Shown here: in pieces, positions 15,996-24,108 of the stretch
Numbering within the stretch: the stretch's first letter is position 1
How the letters are laid out: the number at the start of each line of letters is the position of its first letter
DNA from: Chloroflexota bacterium
Lineage (GTDB): Bacteria; Chloroflexota; Anaerolineae; Anaerolineales; Villigracilaceae
DNA: 41,736 nucleotides
Direction: 5' to 3'
Assembly (NCBI GenBank): GCA_024224815.1
Contig: JAAENC010000550.1
Span: forward strand, 1-41,736
Notes under the pieces: generated by a model
What the model saw: the letters and a program-made list of their open reading frames with translations, nothing else
Databases searched by the model: none
Told to the model about the DNA's origin: nothing
Program-made: the position numbers and the translations under genes

Positions 15996-17084
15996 TTATT
16001 TACCTTGATATATTTTCATCGCGATTTGATTAAGATTGGGGAATAAAGCTTTCATCACAAATCTTGTCCCCCATTCAAAAGGTTTTAGCATCAGATAGGC
16101 CATATCTGCCAAAAGAGGATGATTGATTCTTTGTGCAAGCTTTTTGCCTACAAGATCGTATATTTTGCGCAAAATTTTATGGAAAGAAGGGACAATTATC
16201 ACCAGGCATATTTCAGCAAATTTCAGATAACGCAATTGGGGATTAATGTTAATTATTTTCCCATTATTTGCAAGAACAGGCTCAGATTTCACAAAACGTG
16301 GATGTCCCTTTGCGGCGGCGGTGGCGATATAGCAGGGTGGCTGCGTTGGCAGAGAAGAATAGACTTCCATCATTTTTAGGATAGCCAATCGCCAGGCAGC
16401 AACGTAGGGGAAGAGCCAGGCTCCTAAACCCAAGACTTCCTTGCGTGAAAAGGGATATTCTTTTTGCAAATGCCAAGAGGTCAAGGTCGCAATCACGAGG
16501 ACGGCAAAGGGTGCGGTGGCGAAGAAAAAAATGACGACCAAAGAAAGTGCGCTAAGCGCATCTCTAAAATCTGTTGCAAGTGCCCAAATTGCATAGAAAC
16601 CCAAGAAGAATGCGATATAGATGAGCACCGTTTTCTTCACCCCAAATTTGCGATAGAGAAAACGCGTGCTAAAGAAAAGGGCCAGCCCGCCGACAATTGC
16701 AATAATTGCGCCGACACCGTTGGTGAAAACGCTCAAAATAATAACGTATTGCAAAGCAAGGATGCCCCCTGTGTAAATCCCAAGCCGAATAAAAAATGAT
16801 CTTGAAAAACCTTTGGGTGCAAAGAGCAGTAGCCCAAAGGCGATTATTGCATAAATCAGGAAGGGGAAGAAATAACGCGAAACTGTCCCGCCGAGCAGAA
16901 TACCTGCGTAGGATGAGATATGCCCATCCTGCCAGTCGGGATTCAGAATATCGTCATAGGTGATTGCAAAGGAAATGATGGGCATCGCGATTGTGATAAA
17001 GGCGTAGAGGATGCGCTCCCATTTGGATGCGGGGACGAATTGGGGTTCGGTAATTTCTTCGAGTTCGGTTGTTTCTTTGTTCAT
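15996..17084 (-). CDS. Polytopic membrane protein with CYIATAA motif
   Basis: 362-aa protein with six or seven predicted membrane helices (about residues 25-250), then a cytosolic C-terminal part containing PPCYIATAAAKGHPRFV. This resembles the CFIATAAYG-type box seen in several uncharacterised bacterial families. It is followed by NPQLRYLKFAEICLVIIVPSFHKILRKIYD and HPLLADMAYLMLKPFEW. I think this tail matches proteins named DUF6688, but I cannot verify it. Start 17084 is set by AAAGGAG six bases upstream. It precedes the homocysteine methyltransferase on the same strand but the latter has its own promoter. Function unknown. Confidence 0.75.
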   Translation of the reverse strand: MNKETTELEEITEPQFVPASKWERILYAFITIAMPIISFAITYDDILNPDWQDGHISSYAGILLGGTVSRYFFPFLIYAIIAFGLLLFAPKGFSRSFFIRLGIYTGGILALQYVIILSVFTNGVGAIIAIVGGLALFFSTRFLYRKFGVKKTVLIYIAFFLGFYAIWALATDFRDALSALSLVVIFFFATAPFAVLVIATLTSWHLQKEYPFSRKEVLGLGAWLFPYVAAWRLAILKMMEVYSSLPTQPPCYIATAAAKGHPRFVKSEPVLANNGKIININPQLRYLKFAEICLVIIVPSFHKILRKIYDLVGKKLAQRINHPLLADMAYLMLKPFEWGTRFVMKALFPNLNQIAMKIYQGK

Positions 17085-17099
17085 TTTTTCTCCTTTACG

Positions 17100-17168
17100 A
17101 CAGCCCAGCCCCCTCTGTCCTTCGGACATCTCCCCCAAATTCTAAATGCGGAATTTAGGGGAGACCAG
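17100..17168. repeat. Dispersed palindromic repeat family B, copy 2 (inverted)
   Basis: Reverse-complement of the 4047-4133 composite: CAGCCCCCTCTGTCC, GGACATCTCCCCCAAATT and GGAATTTAGGGGAG are recognisable. It lies between the aminotransferase and the membrane-protein gene. A TTTGCGTTCTTTGCGCCTT stretch follows at about 17223-17243. Confidence 0.65.
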
Positions 17169-17248
17169 CTAAAAATTTAAACATCTGTGAAAATCAGTGT
17201 CATCTGTGGCAAGTATTTAAAATCTTTGCGTTCTTTGCGCCTTGGCAG

Positions 17249-18364
17249 TTAGGAAATCGTATCCACATACTCACCAAACAAGCCCAAAACCTCGCCAAAA
17301 TTCTCGCGCCCAAAGCCGAGGCGGAAGTGTTTATGCCCATAATCGAAAACGTGCGAGGGGGCGATCATGATGCCCGCTTCTGCGACAAGGGTATCGGCGA
17401 ATTCGAGGGTGTTTTCTACGCCCAAAATGCGCGGAAAGCAGATCGAGCCGCCGCGTGGGCGGTTTAGGGCAAAACGATTGGGGCGAGCGGCCATAAACTC
17501 ATCTAAAATGGCAAAGTTGCGCGCTAAACGAGCATTCTGCATTTCGATGATGGCGTCTTTATTTTGCAGGGCGATGATGGATAAAATCTCGCTCGGGGCG
17601 CTGGAGCAGATGGTGGTGTAGTCTTTGAGTTGGAGCATTTTTGCCAAAGTGGCGGCATCCTGCGTGGCGATCCATCCGATGCGTAGGCCGGGGAGGCCAA
17701 AGGTTTTCGACATGCCGAAGAGAGAAAATGCTTTTTCGTAAGCCTCGCAAGCCGAGGGCAGGGTCGCTCCGGCTTCTATTTCCAAATATCTATACATTTC
17801 ATCCGAGAGCAGGTAAATCCCTTTTTCTCGCAGCAGATTAATTAAATCTGCAAATTCTTTTTGGGATGGAATGTAGCCGGTGGGATTATGCGGAAAGTTG
17901 ACGACGACGAGCTTTGTTTCGGGGCGGATGAGTTCGGCGAGACGCGCCAGATCAAAATGCCACTCGGCGGCTTCATCCGGTTCCCATGTGGAAATTTGGC
18001 AGCCGCCCGCGCGCGCGATCTCGTAGAGTGACTGGTATCCCGGAAAGGTGGAAATAACGTGGTCGCCGGGCTCGAGCAGGGCGTTCATGAATATAAAAAT
18101 AGCTTCTTCGGGCGCGGCGATGAGCAGATTTTCGGCATTTAGCCCATGGTGAAGTTTAGCGGCTTCTGCCCGCAATTGCGGATGCCCCATCGATTCGGTG
18201 TAGCCGAGTTTGAGATCGAAGAAAGTTTTGCGCATTTCGGGGGAGGCCATTTCGAGCATCTCGGTTAGGCTCAGCGATTCGCAATCTGAGCTGGAGAGCA
18301 GGTATTTGGCGGAGAATTCGTGTTTGGCGAAATATCGTTCGAGGGTAAAGGGGGGGATGTTCAT
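17249..18364 (-). CDS. PLP-dependent aminotransferase, class I/II
   Basis: 371-aa fold-type I aminotransferase. The PLP lysine is in GMSKTFGLPGLRIGW. Other cofactor and substrate residues are NFPHNPTGYIP (Asn that contacts PLP), LLSDEMYRYLE (Asp) and FRLGFGR (Arg binding the substrate carboxylate). Substrate is not predictable: the short N-terminus and overall spacing resemble aspartate/aromatic-type or capreomycidine-synthase-like members. The ribosome site is weak (AAGG, 10 nt upstream). It may be expressed alone, since repeats separate it from the downstream gene. Confidence 0.88.
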   Translation of the reverse strand: MNIPPFTLERYFAKHEFSAKYLLSSSDCESLSLTEMLEMASPEMRKTFFDLKLGYTESMGHPQLRAEAAKLHHGLNAENLLIAAPEEAIFIFMNALLEPGDHVISTFPGYQSLYEIARAGGCQISTWEPDEAAEWHFDLARLAELIRPETKLVVVNFPHNPTGYIPSQKEFADLINLLREKGIYLLSDEMYRYLEIEAGATLPSACEAYEKAFSLFGMSKTFGLPGLRIGWIATQDAATLAKMLQLKDYTTICSSAPSEILSIIALQNKDAIIEMQNARLARNFAILDEFMAARPNRFALNRPRGGSICFPRILGVENTLEFADTLVAEAGIMIAPSHVFDYGHKHFRLGFGRENFGEVLGLFGEYVDTIS

Positions 18365-18399
18365 TTTTAGACCTTAGGTTTGAGTTTTAGTACACGGAG

Positions 18400-19185
18400 T
18401 TATGGGTTGAGTTTTATCTGTAGTTCTTCTATTGTATAGGGAGGTTTTTTCTTGTGGAGCATAGCGTGACAGTTTGGGCAAACAGGAATTAAATCTTTGA
18501 TTGGGTTAACTTCTCTCTCTCCATCAGCATCAGCAATCACCGCTTGATGATGAACGTGGATGAAGTCTTTTCCGATTCCACCATATCTGTCGTGAAATTT
18601 TATTTCACAAACTTGGCATGAAAAACCATAATATTCTAAGCATTCTTTACGGGCATGTGGGTTTCGTTCGTAGCGTGTTGTTACAACTTGATTTTGCTTG
18701 CCCTCTGTTAGTTTATGTGTCCCCGAAAAAGGTTTAGCATGATGTTTTTGTTCTTTTAGAAAGGAAAACCATACATCTTCAAGTTCATTGATAACTTCTT
18801 GTTTGATTGAAATGCCAGATGATTGTGATAGCCAAGTTTGTCTTGCGAGATTTCCATGCGACAAGATATCTATATCAAGGATAGGTTCTCGTGTTGCATT
18901 AATTAGAACATCGAATTCGATAACAACTTTATAGATTAGTTTGTCTTTGCCTCCCCAGTGCTCCTGCAGAAAAGGATATGAAGCTATATAACCAGAGCCA
19001 ATAATTCCTTTTGGCTCTTCACCTAATCGTAATAAAAATGCTCGGTCACCTTCTTTGATTTTTTTATGACTAACACAACTCCATGTATCAGACACGCTAC
19101 TAGTATTGCGTAAGATATTTATTTTTTCATCAAGATCATGCCATTTCCATTTGCCAGGATTCCAAATAAATAAAAATGCACCCAT
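18400..19185 (-). CDS. EVE-like domain / HNH endonuclease fusion (modification-dependent)
   Basis: 261-aa fusion. The N-terminal half (FLFIWNPGKWKWHDLDEKI, then WSCVSHKKIKEGDRAFLLRLG and GIIGSGYIAS) has the layout of an EVE/YTH-like PUA-fold domain that flips and reads modified cytosine. The C-terminal half is an HNH nuclease: paired zinc cysteines CQVC and CPNC, and the catalytic DFIHVHHQ followed by DLIPVCPNCHAMLHKK. This is the domain order of VcaM4I-like type IV restriction enzymes that cut 5-methyl- or 5-hydroxymethylcytosine DNA, so a defence role is inferred. AAGGGAA precedes the ATG, and TATAAT is at 19225-19230. The broken C5 methyltransferase at 74-1249 is notable in this light. Confidence 0.82.
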   Translation of the reverse strand: MGAFLFIWNPGKWKWHDLDEKINILRNTSSVSDTWSCVSHKKIKEGDRAFLLRLGEEPKGIIGSGYIASYPFLQEHWGGKDKLIYKVVIEFDVLINATREPILDIDILSHGNLARQTWLSQSSGISIKQEVINELEDVWFSFLKEQKHHAKPFSGTHKLTEGKQNQVVTTRYERNPHARKECLEYYGFSCQVCEIKFHDRYGGIGKDFIHVHHQAVIADADGEREVNPIKDLIPVCPNCHAMLHKKKPPYTIEELQIKLNP

Positions 19186-19224
19186 AATTTTCCCTTCGCT
19201 CGTTACTTCTCAATCGTCACTCAA

Positions 19225-19230
19225 ATTATA
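19225..19230 (-). promoter_or_regulatory. -10 box of the EVE-HNH gene
   Basis: Minus-strand TATAAT, 39 nt before the ATG, consistent with a leader containing the AAGGGAA ribosome site. No clear -35 is visible. Confidence 0.4.
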
Positions 19231-19352
19231 CGCCAAAATAAAAGCAGACTCTCCTCTCAAAAAACCCGCACGGAACCCGTTGAATATCCCTTATCCATAA
19301 CTCAGATTTTAAGATATTGTCAAAGCTCAAGTGACAGAATCTCTAACAATAG

Positions 19353-19381
19353 TTGACACGGAGTGATAGCTATAGTAGATT
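19353..19381 (+). promoter_or_regulatory. Sigma70-type promoter for the lipoprotein genes
   Basis: Consensus TTGACA at 19353-19358, 17-bp spacer, TAGATT at 19376-19381. It would give a leader of about 145 nt before the first lipoprotein. The rest of the gene-free stretch 19186-19533 contains only this promoter and the EVE-HNH promoter. No RNA element is recognised in the leader. Confidence 0.5.
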
Positions 19382-19533
19382 TACTCTGTCTTATTTACCT
19401 TGTTTGCCTTATTAAAGTGACCGTTACATGAAATTTCCCGGAAATTCTTAAACTTCTGGAGAACTCAATTTTATAATTCAATGATTGCGTTGAAAACGAT
19501 GGTAATCGTAGAGATAGTGAGGAGATAATAAAA

Positions 19534-20427
19534 ATGTTAACTGTGAAGAAAGAACTATTAGCTACTACTTTAGTGTTAGTTTTTGCAACCCTTGCTTGCA
19601 CCCTTGGCACACCTAGCTCCAGCCCAGAACCTAATCTGGAAGCAACCATCGTAGCTCTGCAACAGACCCAAAGTGCGCCTGCCGCGCCTGCCGCGCCGGC
19701 TGCTTCGCCCGTTGCACAAGCACCAGCAAGCCCGACAGCCGCTGCACCGGCAGCACCGGCTGCACCGGTAGCAAGCGCAACACCCAGTACACCGATGTTA
19801 TCGGTGAGTGTAAATACCAACTGTCGGACAGGACCTGGCATTAGATGGGCTATCACGGACGGGTTAACAGTTGGAACTTCTTATCAGGTGAAGGGTCAAG
19901 CCCCCAGTTCTAATCCTTATTTAATTGTTGATCCGGGCAGCGGTAAGGACTGTTGGGCATGGCTTGAACACGCCACTGTTACTGGTAATACTAGTGCCTT
20001 GCCGGTTATCCCCGTGCCGCCAGTTCCGGTTGGTTCGATCAGTGGTTTTGTTTGGTTAGAAGACTGTGATGACTTATTTCCTGGGAACACTTGTGTAACA
20101 ATTAATGGTCTTCCTGAAGGTGATGGCAATTTCAATGGTGAACCCGGCATCTCGGATGTCCCCGTTGAGTTATTCTCCGGCGTCTGCCCACCTACAACGT
20201 CCGTTGGAAAAACAAAAACATCAAATGGCACCTTTAAATTTGAGAAGCTTGAAGCTGGTACATACTGCATCAAAGTAAATGATTCATTCTTAGCGAATAC
20301 TGCCGCCCTTGGTGGGACTTTCACTTTCCCCAGTCGCGGTGCACCGGTACAAACACATCAGGTTGAACTGCTACCTGGCGAGAACAAAAATGGCTTTAAC
20401 TTTGGCTGGGATGATTTCGAGCAATAG
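19534..20427 (+). CDS. Secreted lipoprotein with SH3-like and SdrD B-like domains
   Basis: 297-aa predicted lipoprotein: signal peptide with lipobox LACT (Cys at residue 22), an Ala/Pro-rich spacer (about 45-85, repeated APAAPAAP), an SH3b-like module (SVSVNTNCRTGPGIRWAITDGL, GSGKDCWAWLEHATVTG) and a C-terminal SdrD/Cna B-like beta-sandwich (GSISGFVWLEDCDD, DVPVELFSG, TTSNGTFKFEKLEAGTYCIKV). It would be anchored outside the membrane, perhaps binding cell-wall material or carbohydrate. A good GAGGAG ribosome site precedes it. It is followed after about 110 nt by a second lipoprotein on the same strand, probably in one operon. Confidence 0.8.
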   Translation: MLTVKKELLATTLVLVFATLACTLGTPSSSPEPNLEATIVALQQTQSAPAAPAAPAASPVAQAPASPTAAAPAAPAAPVASATPSTPMLSVSVNTNCRTGPGIRWAITDGLTVGTSYQVKGQAPSSNPYLIVDPGSGKDCWAWLEHATVTGNTSALPVIPVPPVPVGSISGFVWLEDCDDLFPGNTCVTINGLPEGDGNFNGEPGISDVPVELFSGVCPPTTSVGKTKTSNGTFKFEKLEAGTYCIKVNDSFLANTAALGGTFTFPSRGAPVQTHQVELLPGENKNGFNFGWDDFEQ

Positions 20428-20536
20428 ACAAAATCTTTTATTGAAAGTCGTGAATATCTTCACCCATAATTTACTATGGCATGAAAAAGAATAAAAACCA
20501 AATCTCATACGATCTCAAAAAAAAGGAAAATTAAAT

Positions 20537-21868
20537 ATGAAACGGATATTAGTCATTCTGGGGACATTTATACTTTCAGGGTGTAGTGCGCTTGCCCAGC
20601 CCACAGCAGTACCAACTATCGAAGTCGCAGCGCCTGAACCTGTCCAAGCCACGGCAGCCCCGGCCACTGAAGTGGTTGCATCAGAGCCAGCTATCCTCAG
20701 CGAAATTGAGAACGGCGTGGCTGTGCGCGCGAAGAACGAAACAGATTGGAAAACTGTTACCACTGTGGAACTCGTCAGCGATGGTAGCAGCATACACACA
20801 CAGGCGGATTCAACCGCGCGGCTGGATCTACCCAACGGAAACGTGTTGCTGATCGGGCCGAATACGATATTCGAGTTGTCAAATTTTGATGGCCAAGACT
20901 GGGTGATCTTTCTGGAACAGGGAGACGTAGTGCTTGAAGTTACTGCGAGTAATCTTGGTAAGTCGGTAATATCCACACCGGTAGGTATTGCCTGGCCGAC
21001 AGGTTCTACTATAGGTGTTAGATGGGCCCCTACTGCAGGCCTAACGATAGAAACGGAATACGGCTACAACTGGCCCTACATGGAAGTCGGCTGCTTCACA
21101 GGCTCTTGCGCGGTGGCTCCAGAGAAAACTTTACAAAAGAGTGCTTCAAATGAAATAACAATTGCGGACAGTTTTGGTGTTGGAAGTACTACTCCTTTCA
21201 TAAATTTGGATGTGTTGGGTAGATACACAACCAGATCTTTGAAGGAAAAGGAGCAGATCACTGTTAAGAAGCCAACAGAAAGTGAGGTCAAGGTGTCAGA
21301 AATCAAAATCGGCCTCAATATGGATTTCGGCGGCGACTCTTCGACCGTCCACATAGGAGATTGGGCTACTTATGCACCTTTTTTTAATAAGGATACTGGT
21401 GAAATTACCATACCTGTCAACCTGGCCCAATGCGATCTCTTCCAAGGCGCAGCGTTTTCACATGTTTACGGGGAATGGCTGCCCGGCGCTCCCCTGGCTG
21501 TGAATATCAAAATGCCTGCAAACCTTGCCTGGCAGGACCTGAACTACAATATGAGAATCGGCGATGTGGAAGGCCAAGTCTGTGCGCCCCTCGAAGGGAA
21601 TAATACACGTCTCTCCTGCAAAATTAAACTGCCATCCGAATACGTTAGTACATATAAGTATCACCTTTCACTACACCAGGAAGGTTGTGAGGAGCCTATC
21701 TATACCAAAGGTCCACTATCCCTGCCTGCGCCCGAGCCTTCAGATGAGCCAAAGGACGAGGGTGAAGAGGAAACAAACTCCTGCGATGCCTATGCTCCTG
21801 ACCAAATTGCTTGCGAGAGTGGAGGCGGCATCTGGGATCTTGTATTTTTCTCTTGTACTTGCCCCTAA
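20537..21868 (+). CDS. FecR-domain lipoprotein
   Basis: 443-aa predicted lipoprotein: signal peptide with lipobox LSGC (Cys16), Ala/Pro/Thr linker, then a FecR-like beta domain (GSSIHTQADSTARLDLPNGNVLLIGPNTIFELSNF, about 94-128, typical of FecR modules that sense at the cell surface). It has a middle region of unknown fold, an acidic Pro/Glu hinge (PEPSDEPKDEGEEE) and a small C-terminal Cys-rich tail (CDAYAPDQIACESGGGIW to CTCP). No sigma factor is adjacent, so it is not a classic FecIR pair. A GGAAAA site lies before the ATG, and a terminator follows 30 nt after the stop. Confidence 0.8.
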   Translation: MKRILVILGTFILSGCSALAQPTAVPTIEVAAPEPVQATAAPATEVVASEPAILSEIENGVAVRAKNETDWKTVTTVELVSDGSSIHTQADSTARLDLPNGNVLLIGPNTIFELSNFDGQDWVIFLEQGDVVLEVTASNLGKSVISTPVGIAWPTGSTIGVRWAPTAGLTIETEYGYNWPYMEVGCFTGSCAVAPEKTLQKSASNEITIADSFGVGSTTPFINLDVLGRYTTRSLKEKEQITVKKPTESEVKVSEIKIGLNMDFGGDSSTVHIGDWATYAPFFNKDTGEITIPVNLAQCDLFQGAAFSHVYGEWLPGAPLAVNIKMPANLAWQDLNYNMRIGDVEGQVCAPLEGNNTRLSCKIKLPSEYVSTYKYHLSLHQEGCEEPIYTKGPLSLPAPEPSDEPKDEGEEETNSCDAYAPDQIACESGGGIWDLVFFSCTCP

Positions 21869-21898
21869 TACCTGAAGAAATACCAGGTCAGAATAAAA

Positions 21899-21945
21899 GA
21901 AAAGATGACTTGTCCTTAAATATGGGATAAGTCATCTTTTTCTTT
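21899..21945 (+). terminator. Terminator of the lipoprotein genes
   Basis: AAAGATGACTTGTCC (21901-21915) pairs with GGATAAGTCATCTTT (21925-21939), one wobble pair, followed by TTCTTTT. Confidence 0.88.
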
Positions 21946-21957
21946 TATGGGACGTTT

Positions 21958-22030
21958 AGCCCCCTGCCCCTCGCTTCTATTTCGACAGGCGGGGCATCCC
22001 CCATTTTGCAAGCAAAATAGGGGGATAATG
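21958..22030. repeat. Dispersed palindromic repeat family B, diverged copy 3
   Basis: AGCCCCCTGCCCCTCGC, GCGGGGCATCCCCCATTTTG and CAAAATAGGGGGA repeat the two-hairpin plan of 17100-17168 in the same orientation, with changed tips. Confidence 0.5.
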
Positions 22031-22091
22031 AAACGCGGGCTTTCTTCTCGGAAAACCTGCGAAGAGATTTTCCTTCTTGTGGACAAAACAA

Positions 22092-22205
22092 CTAGATAAT
22101 CTCAAATTTCTCATGTCATTGCGAGCGGAGCGAAGCAATCTCCCTCTCGGGGGGAGACTGCCGCGTCGGGCTATCGCCCTCCTCGCAGTGACGCAGATTA
22201 TCTAG
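22092..22205. repeat. REP-like CATTGCGAG palindromic repeat, copy 2, in a longer hairpin
   Basis: The core GTCATTGCGAG (22115) to CTCGCAGTGAC (22192) matches copy 1 at 2737-2829. It is enclosed by a perfect 11-bp inverted pair, CTAGATAATCT (22092-22102) and AGATTATCTAG (22195-22205). It sits between convergent genes and may also end minus-strand transcription. Confidence 0.75.
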
Positions 22206-22224
22206 GTTTTATATGTTTGCTCTA

Positions 22225-23478
22225 TTAGAAGCGTTCTGCTCGTAAAGGTTTTAGGTCAATGGATGGCTCTTCTCCGGCAATGATTTGCGAAACCAGTTTT
22301 CCCGTGATCAGACTATAGGTCATCCCTAAAGTGCCGTGACCGGTGGCAAAGATAAGATTTTCATATTTATCGCTTCGCCCAATGATGGGGAGATCATCCG
22401 GCGTTGCGGGTCTAAACCCGGACCAAATCTCTTCTTCAGTCAAAGCTTCTGTTCCCGAAAAATATTCTTTTGCCGAGCGGCGAATGGCATCCACCCGCGG
22501 CTGATTGATCGTAGAATCAAAACCTGCCAATTCCAGTGTGCTGGCAAAACGGACTCGATCCCCCATCGGCGTGGCAGCCGCCTTGCGCTCTACCAAAGAA
22601 ATCGGCAGCTTCGGGAGAAGTTCTGGGGGGCATTTATAGGTCAGGCTATATCCCTTGGCAGGCTGAATAGGAAGTTTTATTTTCAATTTACGTGCAAGCA
22701 GAGCAGACCAGGCCCCCGCAGCCAAAACAACCTGATTAGGGGTGAAAGTCTCCTGTGTTGTTTCCACGGCTGAGATCTGCCCGGCTGTGATTTCAAATCC
22801 CTTTACACTCACACCCTTCAAGATCTCTACGCCCCGATTTTCTACCAGGCGAGCCATTTCCTGTGCAAAGCGACCCGGGTCTAAATGGGCGTAATCCTTG
22901 CTATAGAAGCCATGCTTAACAGATGTCGAAATAGTAGGCTCTATTTCACGCACGCCATCAACATCCAGCAAGGATACATCCACACCATATTCGCGCACAA
23001 AGGCGACATCGGGCATAGATTTTTCAAAACTCTTTTTACTGGTAAAGAGGCTTAACCGCCCCTTGCTCTCATAGCCAAAATCGACATCTTCTTGCGAAAA
23101 TATTTCATCGAAGAGATCAAAACTCCCCTGACCTAAAGATAATAAAATCGCGTAAGATGCCCTTAAATCCTTTTCATTGCAAGCACCGATAAACTTCCAT
23201 AACCAGCGAAAGAGATCGAAATCCAGACGCGGTTTGATATAAAAAGGACTTGTCGGATCAAAGAGCCATTTCATGCCCTGCAAGGGGATACCCGGCGCAG
23301 CCATCGGGATCGAGAATCCATTCGCGATCCAGCCGGCGTTGCCATAAGAGCTGCCCATACCAATCTCATCTTTCTTTTCTATCAGCGTTACAGAACGCCC
23401 CTGCTGAGAGAGATAATAGGCGACAGAAAGACCAATGATCCCGCCGCCGATCACGATAATATCTTTTTCTTTTTTCAT
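22225..23478 (-). CDS. FAD-dependent oxidoreductase, DadA-like (D-amino acid dehydrogenase family)
   Basis: 418-aa DAO-family flavoenzyme. Rossmann FAD motif at the N-terminus (DIIVIGGGIIGLSVAYYLSQQG, with IEKK after the second strand), a GSSYGNAGWIANGFSIPMAAPG block and LFDPTSPFYIKPRLD typical of DadA-type dehydrogenases, and a C-terminal GFRPATPDDLPIIGRS plus NLIFATGHGTLGMTYSLITGKLVSQII. It would oxidise a D-amino or other secondary amine substrate, passing electrons to the membrane. Two ATGs lie at the start. 23478 has proper spacing from AGGAG, and the open frame further upstream is ignored. The GNAT gene lies 45 nt upstream on the same strand. Confidence 0.9.
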   Translation of the reverse strand: MKKEKDIIVIGGGIIGLSVAYYLSQQGRSVTLIEKKDEIGMGSSYGNAGWIANGFSIPMAAPGIPLQGMKWLFDPTSPFYIKPRLDFDLFRWLWKFIGACNEKDLRASYAILLSLGQGSFDLFDEIFSQEDVDFGYESKGRLSLFTSKKSFEKSMPDVAFVREYGVDVSLLDVDGVREIEPTISTSVKHGFYSKDYAHLDPGRFAQEMARLVENRGVEILKGVSVKGFEITAGQISAVETTQETFTPNQVVLAAGAWSALLARKLKIKLPIQPAKGYSLTYKCPPELLPKLPISLVERKAAATPMGDRVRFASTLELAGFDSTINQPRVDAIRRSAKEYFSGTEALTEEEIWSGFRPATPDDLPIIGRSDKYENLIFATGHGTLGMTYSLITGKLVSQIIAGEEPSIDLKPLRAERF

Positions 23479-23523
23479 CATTCTCCTAGGGTTTGCTGGA
23501 TTTCTAATGGACAAAATTATATA

Positions 23524-24012
23524 TTAAAAGTCTCGTACCATCGTGATAGAGTCTTCTATTTCTGAATAGATTTTAAATCCCTGTTGCTGATAGAGCCTGA
23601 GAGCATAATTATCTTTTGAGACCATTAGACTGATGCGCGGAACGCCCTCCTTTTGGGCTTGCTCGATCAGCCCGGAAAGGAGCCTCCTCCCGATCTTCTT
23701 AGCGCGAAAATCCTCGTGGACACCGATCACGATCACTGGCACATTATTGTGCATATAGCCGCGTATTTCGTCCTTTTCGTTCCAATAACGGTACCAAGCC
23801 GCACCCACGGGCGTTCCGTTAATGGTGGCAATCAGGGCTGTATCCCCTTCTCTTTTTCCCCAATCCGCGAGGGCTTTATGCACATCCGGCAGGGCAAGGG
23901 CTTCTTCATAGGCAGGCCGATTTTCCACATCCCGCCAAAAGACGGCTTCGTAGAGCATCGCTTTCATAAAAGGGAGGTCAGCGGGGTGGGAGAATCTTAG
24001 TTGGGGGTTCAT
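23524..24012 (-). CDS. GNAT-family N-acetyltransferase
   Basis: 162-aa GNAT acetyltransferase. The acetyl-CoA pyrophosphate loop is VIVIGVHEDFRAKKIGRRLLSGLIEQA (R/Q-x-x-G-x-G/R-like), followed by ISLMVSKDNYALRLYQQQGFKIY, the family's motif B helix. The substrate is unknown. It is upstream of the DadA-like gene on the same strand, and the pair may be an operon acting on a common amine. A terminator for glyQS lies just upstream. Confidence 0.85.
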   Translation of the reverse strand: MNPQLRFSHPADLPFMKAMLYEAVFWRDVENRPAYEEALALPDVHKALADWGKREGDTALIATINGTPVGAAWYRYWNEKDEIRGYMHNNVPVIVIGVHEDFRAKKIGRRLLSGLIEQAQKEGVPRISLMVSKDNYALRLYQQQGFKIYSEIEDSITMVRDF

Positions 24013-24052
24013 ATTTCTTGTTTGTTGTTATTTTCCTGTTGCTATACTAAAC

Positions 24053-24089
24053 AAAAGAACCAATTTCCTGTGAAGAAATTGGTTCTTTT
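24053..24089 (-). terminator. Terminator of glyQS
   Basis: AAAAGAACCAATTTC / GAAATTGGTTCTTTT, a perfect 15-bp stem around CTGTGAA. On the minus strand it ends in TTTTGTTT, 20 nt beyond the glyQS stop codon. Confidence 0.9.
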
Positions 24090-24108
24090 ATGGTATCAAT
24101 GACTTTCT

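Noticed and set aside
20537-21868. FecI-FecR type sigma-factor signalling operon
   Set aside because: Only a FecR-like domain is present. No sigma factor or TonB receptor is in the window.
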